In this document: in pieces, positions 9,619-20,450 of the stretch | Layout of the letters: the number at the start of each line of letters is the position of its first letter | Position numbering within the stretch: position 1 is the first letter of the stretch | Origin: Heliocybe sulcata | Lineage: Eukaryota; Basidiomycota; Agaricomycetes; Gloeophyllales; Gloeophyllaceae | Reading direction: 5' to 3' | Length of the DNA: 25,029 nucleotides | Assembly (NCBI GenBank): GCA_004369045.1 | Contig: ML213510.1 | Coordinates: 1,301,432-1,326,460 of the forward strand | Position numbers and translations under genes: made by a program | Notes under the pieces: model-generated | The model's database searches: none | Seen by the model: the letters and a program-made list of their open reading frames with translations, nothing else | What the model was told of the DNA's origin: nothing

Positions 9619-10190
9619 TACGTGTATCACAGGTCATTTTCTTCCCTGCATTCGCCCATCCTCGATTTGTGCAGCTGTATCTCATTCCTTGAGCTCCGGA
9701 CTAGATGACTGGCGAATGGATTTTGCCATATATTGGATCGATTGAAGATCCATAGATGCCTCGAGAGGCGGAGAGAACGAAAGAGTGGGTGTCACTGAGA
9801 AGTATATATATATCTTGTACCGGGTTGCACCTAGTTTCGTCTGGAATGTCGGAGTCATGGTTGCGCCTCAACGAGACGGTGGCGCTCACAAAGCTAGGCT
9901 ATTGGACCATTATCCAGGGGTGCGTTTAACGAAGGATAACGGAGATGCAGTGGGAAAGAATCACTCGGATTCCCAATGGCGCACCGCGCCGACGTACACA
10001 GTACAGTACAGAGCACTAGCTATCGCTACAAGAAGGAATGACCAACCACATCTCTATCGTACACGCGTTCATCAAGAGAACTAACACATGACATCAAGTC
10101 ATTAAACCCAACTTCTGATCACCCGCCGGTTCGACCAAGCAAGTGTCGTCAGAATTCCAGGACCCCACTAAAATTTCGTGGAGGGGAAGC
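9619..10190. other. Intergenic stretch
   Basis: No gene is supported. The only notable element is a short TA dinucleotide run at about 9804-9814. The interval lies between the 3' ends of a plus-strand gene and a minus-strand gene and probably holds both terminators. Confidence 0.5.
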
Positions 10191-11822
10191 TCAATTCCCA
10201 GACCCGGTAAGACCACCGGTCGCGCCAGTAGCCGCAATCCTTGCAAGTGCATCCGCCTGCGTCGTGCACGTAATACTCGTCCCGGCGCTGTTCACAAGCG
10301 GGAGCGCGGCGCACGTGAGCCCTGCGCCCGTGTTGCACTCCATCAGCACATAGTTGCCGTTCACGCACTTGGCGAAAGACGAGCCGATGCATGCGTCCTC
10401 ACCGTCTACCAACGTCAATGTGAGAATCCATGGCAATATATGTAAATGAGAAGAACAAACCGGTACAGCTCGAGTCCGCAGTGAGAGTGGCGAACTGCGC
10501 GTTCAGCTTCTGCGCAGCCTGCCCGTTTGCGAGCGCAAAGCTGCTAGTCGCGCCCGTGGCCTGAGGAGCAGCGGCGGAGCCAGTTGCAGCTGCCACCGAG
10601 CTCGAAGATGCACCAGCTGCAGTGGCAGAAGCAGCCGCTGAGGCGGATACAGCAGCGCTTTGAGAGGCAGCCGCGGTAGCAGATACAGCAGCACTTGGAG
10701 AGGCAGCCGCGGTAGCAGATACAGCAACACTTTGAGAAGCAGCCGCGGTCGCCGAAGCAGCTGCGGTCTGAGATGCGGCGGCAGTGGCAGAGGCAGCCAC
10801 AGTCTGAGACGCCGCAGTCGCTGCAGAGGCAGTCTCCGTCGTCTCTCCACCATCACCCTCCTCCTCGCAACATTCATCGTCATCGGTACAGTCGTCGGTT
10901 GGCTCAGGGGCAGGAGCAGATGCGGTGGCAGAGGCTGCTGCAGTTCCGCTGGATGCTTGAGAAGCAGCAGCGGTTTGAGAGGCAGCTGGCGTAGCAGTTG
11001 CACCGCCATCTTGAGAAGCAGAGGCAGTGGCAGAGGCAGCCACACTTTGAGACGCCGCCGCACTTTGGGAAGCTACAGCGGTTGCAGAGGCAGTTTCCGT
11101 GGTCTCATCACCATCACCCTCCTCGCAACATTCGTCATCATCCGTACAGTCGTCCGTCGGCTCTGAGGTAGCAGCGGATGCGGTGGCCGAAGCTGCGACA
11201 GAGGGTGAGGAAGCCGCACTCGAGACAGCAGCACTTGGAGAGGCAGCCGCAGTCTGAGAGGCGACAGCGGTTGCAGATGCAGCAGCGGTTTGAGAGGCAG
11301 CGGCGGTTTGAGAGACAGCGGCAGTTTGAGAGGCAGCAGCAGTAGCAGAAGCAGCTGCACTCTGAGAGGCAGCAGCGGTGTGAGAAGCGGCGGCCGTAGC
11401 AGACGCAGTCCCCGTCGTCTCATCACCATCTCCCTCCTCGCAACACTCGTCATCGTCGCTGCAATCATCTGTCGGCTCCGGGGTAACGGCAGATACAGTG
11501 GCAGAAACTGCGGCCGACGGAGAAACAGCAGCACTCGAGACAGCTCCAGCCGCACTTGATCCTAGCGTAGTAGCAAGGAGGGTGCTGAAGGTACTGCCAG
11601 CTGTCGGGTTGCATTGTTGGCCCCCAACAGCTGCATCCTGCCGGTCAAACGTGAGTTATATATTGGTGATGAAAGGATATGTGGGTGATGGACACGTACA
11701 CAAGCGGCCTCTGATTTTGTGGCAGAGCTCGAGGTGGCCTGCGCAATACGCTTGGCCAAGGGCAGCGCTTGGCTAGATGCGAATGAGAGCGCGAGGATGG
11801 TGAGAGCGGTGAATTTGACCAT
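10191..11822 (-). CDS. Secreted Ala/Ser-rich repeat protein with Cys-rich carbohydrate-binding-like C-terminus
   Basis: Three exons (11822-11700, 11637-10461, 10405-10191; introns 62 and 55 nt) give 504 residues. Residues 1-20 form a signal peptide (MVKFTALTILALSFASSQAL), followed by a Kex2-like LAKR. A short Cys-containing segment precedes about 330 residues of hexad-like repeats (AASQTA, AASATA). These are interrupted three times, at about 94, 200 and 286, by a near-identical acidic Cys motif (EPTDDCTDDDECCEEGDG and variants). The last 75 residues have evenly spaced cysteines (DACIGSSFAKC, LMEC, LTCAALPLVN, ITC), a tail seen in many basidiomycete secreted proteins and reminiscent of CBM19 chitin-binding modules. 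A wall-associated or extracellular matrix role is likely, with the Ser/Thr tract O-mannosylated. Repeat copy number may vary between strains. Confidence 0.85.
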
Positions 11823-12037
11823 GACTGAACAAGGTTTTCTCTTCCAGTCGTGAAAGAATGTGCGAAGGAATTACTAAAAGCAAGGCCGCTGAGCAGTGCG
11901 CAATCAGTAAATTTAAGGAAGCAACAGTCGTAAAGACAGCAGAGGGGAAAGAGAGTGGTGGGCACGGCTCGGCGCAGACGGCGACGTGGAAGAGGGGAAG
12001 GGAAAGACGAAGATGTCGGTCGCTGTCCGAGTTTCGT

Positions 12038-12047
12038 GTATATATAG
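12038..12047 (-). promoter_or_regulatory. TATA box and pyrimidine-rich core promoter of the secreted-protein gene
   Basis: A TATATATA run lies about 220 bp upstream of the ATG at 11822. Between them the minus strand is rich in CT tracts (about 11940-12020), a common feature of highly expressed fungal genes. Confidence 0.5.
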
Positions 12048-12049
12048 AG

Positions 12050-12541
12050 GAGGCACGGGAATGGAAGAAGGCGAGAATGATCAGACCGTGGAGCCCAGAT
12101 TTGTGTGTTCCATTGCTATATTTTTGGATGGGGAAGTCGGACTGCCCTTAAGCTTGTAAGTCTATTTCGGGGACCGTGCAAGGTGTAACACTACCCGTAG
12201 TGCCAAAACTACTGCTGGTGAAGACGGCACTGCTTTCAATTGTCAGCTGGTTATTACTACTACAAGGCAATTCGAGTCGGGAGACGGACGCACAATTGCT
12301 CTCCGAGGCTAATTTAGCCCTGGTCTGGATCAGAACAGATAGATCTCCGAGACCACGCAGAGGCTGTGTCTGGCAGATACAGCCGGTTAAAAATAGGAAG
12401 CATCTAGGCACGTGCACTTACCGCGCGTGTGCACGTGCTGTCAGCCGCCACGCAGGGTCATACCTCTGAGTCTGATAGACTGGAAATACGATGATATTTT
12501 CTTCTCATAGAGCATAGGAGTGTCGGAGTGGTAAACACCAG
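12050..12541. other. Intergenic stretch
   Basis: No gene is supported on either strand. The decayed P450 copy stops at its right edge. Confidence 0.5.
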
Positions 12542-13590
12542 CTCATCTCTAACCTCTTCGAGCTCTGGACAGATTTCAGAATCATGCAGGGAGTCAGCAC
12601 GAAGGTAAGATACAGAAGAAAGGAGCGCTAACCAAATGCTTGCGAGAATCAGAGATCCCTTCGGAATGAAGTGTCCGCTGTACACGCTATCTGATGATGT
12701 GTGCGGAAGGTCTGCATGCGTATATGGACTTGTGCCCACCGTACCAAAATAAGTAGCACAGGCTCGCCCATCGGAGTCGCTGTCTGGCAGCGGATATTCT
12801 TGTTAATAACAGCACTCGGATAAGGCAATGAATGCCGGTGCTGGATATCAGGTAGTTGACCTTGCCTTGCGACGTCGTCAAGCTCCTATGGGCTTTCTTT
12901 TGCGCCTCCGGGTACTTCGCCATAGCAAGCATAAATACATGTATGCTTAACGCATGTTCACATGAGCTTCTTCTAAAGCAGTAACCTTCCAGACTTACCG
13001 TATCGACGCCGACCTCACGGGAGTCAGTTACGGTTGATACCTGCAATGTATTACAACGCACCCAAATATCCCGATTTTGAAGCCCGTGTGGCCAAGTCCG
13101 GCTCCGGATCGTACCTGTCTTCCGCAGACATTTTATCGAAGAACACTGGTAAGACGGAGATCTTCTCTCTCCCGCAGCCCAGCAATGATGTCTCCCAGGT
13201 GTGCTTATTGAAAGCATGTACCTTCTTTCTCAAACGTATTCGTATGGCTTCTTCGTCAGTGCATCTGTATTCTTTCTGTAGGTAGCGATCTTCGTCTGCG
13301 ATCTGGTGAAAACAAAACCTGCCTCCAAAGTGGGTAAGCACCTATCCGATGATGGACCTCACTGAAGGCTCGTACAGGCGAATGTGTCGGTGAAAATGCT
13401 CTGGCTTTCCAATAGGTGCACGAGCAGAGCGCAGCTCTCCTAGGCGATTCTTGAGCGGCAACTGTCTACCGCGGCTGGGCCAACTCGGCGTGGAAGGCGC
13501 AACGAAGTTGGTGAAGGTTCTCCCCGTAGCTCTGCATGGGCAGCAAATCGCTGAAGCCGAAGCTAACCACATCCAGGTTTTTCAGCATTC
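12542..13590 (-). pseudogene. Decayed cytochrome P450, left copy
   Basis: Recognisable pieces occur in P450 order on the minus strand. First comes a helix-C-like segment (SYGENLHQLRCAFHAEL, about 13500-13550), followed in frame by TAG. Next is a segment shared with the right copy (DEEAIRIR...KKVHAFNKHTWE), then an I-helix-like GVDT followed by a donor. An AMAKYPEAQKKAHR segment precedes helix K. Finally there is the pre-heme strand (HTSSDSVYSGHFIPKGSLIL) and HDSEICPELEEV. The ExxR glutamate of helix K and the heme-cysteine loop are missing. No functional enzyme is possible from this copy. Confidence 0.75.
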
Positions 13591-14664
13591 CACTAATGAG
13601 TTAGAAATAAACATTCATTCATTCAGGCAATGCTATGGACAAGCTTGGAGTACTTCAACGATTCTTGTCGAATGAGTCGTTCTCTGCTTGAGCGGAGCAA
13701 AGGACAATCAAGGTCGGACCCATGATGTCACCCTTCTATATGTTTAGCTGGCAGAACAGACATAAGCCACATGCAAACCATGTTTCTTCGCCTATTCGCT
13801 GTACGCCTTCCACAAAACCCATCGGGATATCAACTAGGGGGATCCACGGCTAGGCGTGCGAGTCAGCCGGTGGACTGAGAGCACATCCAGCTGGTGCCGC
13901 ACTAAGTGCGTGTTAGCCGCTGAGTTCACCAGACCATAGACCTTTGAACTCACCTCACATCAGCCCGCAGAATATATGCAGGTTATTGCACTTACCTGGC
14001 AAAGGTATAGGCATCGGACGACCAACGCCAGAGTGACTGGTGGTATCCTAGCATTTTTCTCATTCAAAGCACCATTCTTGCCCTAATATTGCTCCGTTTA
14101 ACGCCGATTATGATTATAGATAGAGCTAGAAACATATTGCGCACCGTGGTGGCTCGCTAAAGGCGACATCCCATGGGTCGTAGGTTCCACTTGGTCGTCC
14201 AGTCAAAACAAGCACTATAGTCCTGAGGAGCAGACTGCAAAATCTCCATACTCTCAGTTTTGCCCCAGGCATAAAGAACGAGGACACTGACCTCACCGTG
14301 AAGGTAGCCTCGCAGTGTTTCGCCGACAAGGCATGCCCAATTAGTACCACAAAGACGCATACATCCCCGCATAACCCCTCCTCCGCTAGCGCGAATATAG
14401 AGGCAGTAATCATGTTGCTTGTGTGTGCAGTGTGTTCCTCTACAGAACGCACATACCGTCAGCTCGCACGTTGAGAGGAATTCGGCCTTGGGGTGTGCAT
14501 CACACAAAACCTTGCGTGCCGTGTATTATAAAGGACAACACCCTTTTCCATCCTCAGTAGCTACGGAGCCCTGAAGATTTGCGAAGCACTGAACGGAAGA
14601 CGGTAGTGGTACAGACACAAGCGCGCCGTCGACGCGTCGCGGACAAGTCCGCAACTCTCTTCTC
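12542..14664 (-). repeat. Left arm of a large imperfect inverted duplication
   Basis: Read on the minus strand, this interval matches 18085-20450 on the plus strand in the same order. Anchors include 14621-14664 with 18085-18128 (41 of 44 bases by eye), the block around 13890-13930 with 18630-18670 (sharing CGCACTTAGTGCGG-like sequence), and the P450 segments. The homology covers non-coding upstream DNA as well as the gene, so it is a segmental duplication rather than two related genes side by side. Edges are approximate. Confidence 0.75.
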
Positions 14665-14675
14665 GACCTCGAGGA

Positions 14676-14687
14676 ATGCGACGATGA
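14676..14687 (+). other. Three-codon upstream ORF overlapping the dehydrogenase start
   Basis: ATG CGA CGA TGA begins 8 nt before the main ATG, and its stop overlaps that ATG (ATGA at 14684-14687). A scanning ribosome would meet it first. It could lower or condition translation of the dehydrogenase by leaky scanning or termination-reinitiation. Its function is inferred from position only. Confidence 0.55.
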
Positions 14688-16537
14688 CGGCGCCTTTAAT
14701 GCGACCACTCGCCCTCGCCAAGCTCAAGCCAAAACGCATTCCTTCGACCTTTAGAATTCGCTCGCAAGTCCGCACTGTCCAAACTAGCGCTTCTCAGTCC
14801 AACCCCGTCCGAACAGGCCTCTACGCGACCGTCTTCGCGATCTCTACCGGTCTCTTCGCAGTCTACTACTTCGACAGCAGATCTGCGCTGCACAGATATG
14901 TGATAACACCCATTCTGAGGTATGCAGTCGATGCGGAGACGGGGCATAAAGTCGCAGTGCAGGTGTTGAGGAGTGGACTGGGTCCCAAGGATGTGGTACA
15001 GGACGACCCGAGATTGAAGGCTGAGGTGAGTTCGTTCGTGCGGGGTGTAACGTGAGATAGAACGATTTGATGATAGCGCATATAGTTATGGGGACAGGAG
15101 CTCTCTAGTCCGATAGGTCTGGCTGCAGGCTTCGACAAAGACGGAGATGCTATTGACGGTCCGTTCTCTCTGGCCTCCTACTTGCAGGATCGTATCTAAC
15201 TCAGTAATTCCACAGGACTCTTTGACCTCGGCTTCAGCTGGGTAGAAATCGGCAGTGTCACTCCCAAGCCGCAGGTATGTGTATGCTCAACACCCCCTTC
15301 AGCCGACGGGCAAGCGAAGTTGTCCGTAAAAAAGGACAATTTCACTTAACTGTGGTATCAACATCCTGGCATCTAGATGCTTACTCACGCATGCCAGCCA
15401 GGAAATCCCAGCCCGCGTGTCTTCCACCTTCCCGCCGACTCTGCCATGATCAACCGCTATGGTTTCCCCTCCAAAGGCCACGAGTATGTACTCGCCCGCC
15501 TGCGCGGCCGCCTCCCTGGCATCTTTGGCTCCTCTTCCACAGAGACCGAAACTCGTGCGAGCTTGAGACCGGAGTCCCTGCTGGCAGTCAACCTGGGGAA
15601 GAACAAGGAGAGTGATCCGGCAAGTGTGGAGGACTTTGTGAGAGGCGTGAAGGTGTTTGGTCCGTACGCGGACGTGCTGGTCGTGAATGTGTCGAGTCCG
15701 AACACGCCTGGGCTGCGGTACGCTTGTCCATCCGCCCGTCATCCCGCCTGAATTTTACTGACATCGCGCAGTGGTTTACAAGGTCGTGAACATCTAAGCA
15801 ACCTCCTCAAAACCGTCTCCGAAGCCCGCGATGCACCCCTCTCCGCCAGCTCCTCACCTCACAAACCCAAGCTCGTTCTCAAGATTGCCCCCGACCTCTC
15901 CGAAACCGAGGTCATCGACGTCGCTCAAGCCGTCAAATCCGCGGACATCGACGGCGTCATCGTGAGCAACACGACGATCCAGCGTCCCGCCTCGCTTTCA
16001 GACCGTATGTTTCCTCCTGTTCCGGATTCGACTGTTCGTCTCACCAGATACATCTCAGCCAACCGATCCGAAACCGGCGGCCTCTCCGGGCCCCCACTCA
16101 AACCACTCACCCTCCGCTGCCTGCACACTCTCCGCTCGCACCTCCCAGCCAGCGTCCCGATCATCGGGTGCGGCGGTGTCTCCTCGGGAGCCGACGCGCT
16201 CGAGTACGCAAGGGCGGGTGCGGCATATGTACAGATGTACACGCACTTTGGGTATGACGGCGCTGGTGCTGCTCGTCGAATCAAGGACGAGCTCACAGCA
16301 CTATTGCAAAAGGACGGGCTGGCGTGGCGGGATGTGGTGAGAAGGGAGAGAGAGGTGAATGCGAGGAGAGAGGAGGAGGAGAGGGCGAGAGGCCAGAGGA
16401 CGGTGGAGAGGTTAATCAAGGAAGGGGAAGAGCTAAAAGGGTTGTTAGATCGCCTTGGGGACAGGATCAAGAGGGAGGCGGAGGTGGTGGGGGAGATTGA
16501 TAGTTCGATTGCGCCAGTCCCGCCCACTGGAGTTTGA
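14684..16537 (+). CDS. Dihydroorotate dehydrogenase, class 2, mitochondrial
   Basis: It oxidises dihydroorotate to orotate with ubiquinone at the inner mitochondrial membrane, the fourth step of de novo pyrimidine synthesis. Six exons (14684-15025, 15098-15158, 15216-15274, 15398-15717, 15772-16004, 16059-16537) give 497 residues. The N-terminus is a basic presequence with a membrane anchor at about 44-62. The core shows the FMN and substrate motifs in order: [36 protein letters not shown] with the class 2 catalytic serine at 254, [35 protein letters not shown] and [10 protein letters not shown]. The enzyme normally ends near residue 430; here about 65 charged, helical residues follow ([19 protein letters not shown]). 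The start is the first in-frame ATG; a small upstream ORF overlaps it. Converges with the BTB gene 105 bp downstream. Confidence 0.93.
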
Positions 16538-16642
16538 GCAATGATGGCGTGCATTAGATACAGTAGCATAAAAGGACAACAAGAAGCATGTCTACACTCG
16601 TCAATAAATCATACAGTCGTGAGTAATCGTGAACGCTACGTC

Positions 16643-17861
16643 TCATCGCTCCAACCTAAACCACAGCGGGATCATGTGCCAGATGCGCTCGCGCTCGCGC
16701 GCCGCCCACATCTCCAGCGTCTTCGCGCACGCCTCGCACTCTGAGAACTCGACGCTCTTGAGCTGGCCGAGCTCCTCCGCGACGTACAGCGGGTCCGCGT
16801 ACCCCCGTTCGCGATCCATCAGGTAATGCTGCGTCGCGAGGTCCACGAGCTCGCTGAAGTCCTTCCGGCACGCTGCGGCGCTGACGCAGAGTCTCGACCC
16901 TGCCGAGTGCTTGCGCCTGTGGGAGTTGTAATTGTAGGTTGGGGGCGGGGAGGTGGGCTGAGGGGAGGTGCCGAGGGATTGGATGAGGGAGGTGACGGCG
17001 TGTTGGGAGGATTCTTTGCCGAGCGCGAGGTTTTGGAGGTCGGGGAGGGAGAGGGCGGTGCGGTGCGAGAAGATTTGAGAAAAGGGCTGTCGGGAGAGGT
17101 CGTAGAAAGCGGCGGGGAGGAGGGTGGGCGCGTTGACTTCCCTTGCGAGGTTGATGACGTCCTGCAGGTTCAATGACTTAGCGGAGCTGAGAGAGGGGGG
17201 AGAGAGGGGCTTACGATGGCGGAGGGGTAGATGGGGTTTGGGGGGTCGAGGTCAGAGTCGTACGAGCGACTACGGTCTTCGCGCGCGTCCCAGCCTGCCA
17301 GTGTTGGCGGCCATGCTTTCTGGAGGTGCGAGAGCGCTTTGTCGCGGAGGGAGTCGACGAGGTATTTGGATGCCAGTCTCAGGATGCCGGAGACGACGCG
17401 GAAGTCCTGGGCGTCGTTGTCGCCGAAGTTGCTATACAGAATCTGTTCTACTCAGCAGCACATACGACCGAATGTGGTACTCACGGCCCCGCATAATACA
17501 GCGCCTTCAGAAGACTCGCCAGGTCGTCTGACTTGTCGTGCAACAAGACTAAAGGACACCCATCCAGCTCCTCGTTCATGTTCACGCCGACCTTCCTCGA
17601 CGAGGACGGGTCAGAGGGTCCGGGCAGTGAGAACATGTCGCGGAAAAATCCCGAGTGCAGGGAAAGGATGGACGCGTGCACGCGAAAGATGGTCGTGTCT
17701 GCTTGCAGAATAACCGACCCGTCGATGAACCATAGCTCGGGGTGGCGAGTTAGAGAGGAGCATTCTTGTAGTTGCGCGATGAGAAGAGGCTCCTACCAGC
17801 TAAACCAATTGGAGATACGTACTGGGCGAAGAAGAGAGGGCATTTGAGCGCTCGAACTCAT
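16643..17861 (-). CDS. BTB/POZ domain protein
   Basis: Four exons (17861-17823, 17735-17485, 17431-17215, 17176-16643) give 346 residues; introns are 87, 53 and 38 nt. The BTB fold spans about residues 14-100: LWFIDGSVILQADTTIF, VHASILSLHSGFFRDMFSLP, a linker with a basic/acidic insert, LDGCPLVLLHDKSDDLASLL and KALYYAG. Helices following the BTB fold contain SGILRLASKYLVDSLRDKAL. The C-terminal part has CRKDFSELVDLATQHY and SECEACAKTLEMWAARERE. Such proteins form a large expanded family in mushrooms; BTB domains mediate dimerisation and some serve as cullin-3 adaptors, but no partner can be read here. The short first exon was chosen because its ATG, a GTACGT donor and phase fit exactly. The 38-nt third intron is short but splices in frame. 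Confidence 0.88.
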
Positions 17862-18084
17862 TTGATAGAGTTACCCCATTATCAGCGTATTCCATTCGGA
17901 CGGTTTTCGAGAACCGATATAATGGACAAGAACGGAGCGCGAACTTGGACTGTATAGCGTGGTCTATGACATGTAGCACGATGTTCGAGTCGAATCCAGT
18001 CGAGGATGGGTTGAGCAGGAGATGGCCGTCCGAGACGAGGGGAAATGTGTTGCGTCCTTGTTGCGCCACTCTGCAGCAGCGGCG

Positions 18085-20450
18085 GAGAAGAGAGTTGTGG
18101 ACTTCTCCACGACGCGTCGACGGCGCGCTGCATGTCTGCGGACACAAGGTACACAATTACTGCCTCTATATTCGTGGTAACGAGGTATCATATGGGAATG
18201 TATGCGGCTTTGCCAGCACTGGTTTGGCATGCCCTGTCGGAGAGACCCTGAGGCTGCCTTCACGGCGAGGTCAGTATCCTCGTTTTCTACGTGTCGGGCA
18301 GAGCTGATTTAGAGAGTATGTAGATTTTGCAGATTGTATGCTCCTGAGGACTATAGACTTTGTTCCGCTGGACGACCTAGTGGGGACCGATGACTCATGG
18401 GGTGTCGCCTCCAGCGGCCTACCATGGTGCGCTCAATATGTCAATAGTCGACGTTCGACGGAGCAATACTAGGCCAAGGATGATGCTTTCGTCAAGAGAG
18501 ATACTAGGATACCACCAGTGCCCATGTTTTACCCTGATGTTGGTCGCCGGACGTCTATAACTTCGGCACACAAGTGCAATAATCTGCATACACTGGGCTG
18601 ACTTGAGGTGAGTTCCGAGGTCACAGTCCGTTGAACTCAGCGGCTAATGCACACTTAGTGCGGCACTGGCTGAATGCGCGCAGGCTACTCCCAGTCCACC
18701 TGTTGACGCGCACCCCTAGCCTTGAATCCCACAGGTTGTCTCTTGAATATGATAGGGCAGCACCCTTTACATCAGCTCGGTTCTCTGAATGTGTCACTTA
18801 GGCATTGACTCGGGCAACTGTCGCTCATCCTGCTGTAGTACAGAGGTTTCTCTGATGCGGATGACAGTCCACGCTCCGCCTTCAGTCGGAACCCCAACTT
18901 GGACGCTTCCTGTCCACTATATCTGTTTGTTCTCTAATATATCAACAGAAAGAGGCCGGACCTTGATACTTCTCAGTTGTGTTGACACATACTCTGTTGC
19001 CTTATCGGATTGATGTATCTCATTACCTATATATATATCATGGTATGTCCGCTGCTATCGTGTCTCTCCTCTATCGCGACATCTCAAATGCCCTACTTCT
19101 CCGTGTGATCTCTAGGGATCAGTGCTCTGCTGTGGCAAGTATTCCGATGCTTTCGAAGACGGCCATCCTCTCCACCTATTTGATATCCCGAGGACTTATC
19201 CATGGAAGGCGTACAGTTAATGGGCGAAGAAATACGGTATGACTGCATCCAATGCTTATTCCGCCAGCTAAACGTATAGAAAGGGGACATAATGTCGCTG
19301 GACATCATGGGACGGACCTCAATTATCCTCGGCTCTGCTCAAGCAGTGGACGACTTGTTCGACAGGGAATTAGCGAAGTACTCCGACCGTGCTCATAGTG
19401 TTGCGTCAATAAGCTGCTCATTCTTGAACTCACGTACGATATTCATGTGTCTGGATGGGATGACGAGCGGATCACCACAGCGGAGAATGGGTAGAGAGTC
19501 TCGCTGAAAGCAGTGAGCCTGATGCCTTCATGGTAGAACAGATCCGGATGTGTGGGCCCCACAAGTGCATAGTCTACTCCAAAGACGAAATTGGCTGATT
19601 GATATATTGTTCTAGTGAAATATATCCCCTCGCGGTTCTTCTTCACCGGTTGGCAGAGGAAGATCGCCACCTACAGGGAGAACGCAGAATGCACTGCCGC
19701 GGACGAAGAAGCCATACGAATACACTCTGAGAAAGAAGGTTCGTGCTTGCACCGAGCACACCCGGTATAGTTGTGACACTTTATTGCTAGACCGCGGGAG
19801 AGGATATGTCCTCCGTCTTATCAATGTTCTTAGACAAAATGTTTGTGGAAGACACGCACGGTACGGAGCAAGAGCTGGCTAGATATGCTGCATTATCGGG
19901 ATATCTGGGTGTGTGGTCATGTAATACAGTACCGACTGGGACTGACTCCGGCGAGAGGCGGAGTTGATACGGTAAGTCTCGAAGGTCGCTGCTTTAGAAG
20001 TATCTCATGTGAAAGTGTGCTAGACATACATTTACACCCGAGTATTTGTGCTCGCTATGGCGATATACCGGAAGCGCAGAAGAAAGCCCGAAAGGAACTT
20101 GACGACGTCGTAGGACAAGGTCAACTACCTGATACTCAGCACCGGCATCGTCCTACGTAAGCGCAGTTATCAAGGAGACTTTCCGGTGGCAGACAGCGGC
20201 TCCAATGGGTGAGTCTCGACTACTCATTTTGGTATGGTGAGCATAAGTCCATAGACGTGTACAGGCCTTCCCCACACCTCGTCATCAGATAGTGTGCACA
20301 GACGATACTTCATTCCGAAGGGAGCTCTGATTTTCGCAAACATTTGGTTCGCGCCCCTTTGCTCTGTGCCTTACCTTCGTGCTGACTCTACTTAGGTCAA
20401 TTCTGCATGATTCTGAGGTCTATCCAGAGCCTGAAGAGTGTAGACCTGAG
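18085..20450 (+). repeat. Right arm of a large imperfect inverted duplication
   Basis: Plus-strand counterpart of 12542-14664. The arm begins in the region upstream of the BTB gene, with a 44-bp block almost identical to one in the 5' region of the dehydrogenase gene, and runs through a decayed P450. Divergence is roughly a quarter of positions in blocks checked by eye, with many small indels. Confidence 0.75.

Noticed and set aside
10503-11559. Long Leu/Pro-rich and Arg/Ser-rich frames in the repeat region
   Set aside because: They are out-of-frame shadows of the Ala/Ser repeats; only the frame with signal peptide and Cys-rich tail makes sense.
19443-19670. Minus-strand frame inside the right P450 copy
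   Set aside because: It is antisense to the P450 remnant and has no recognisable domain.
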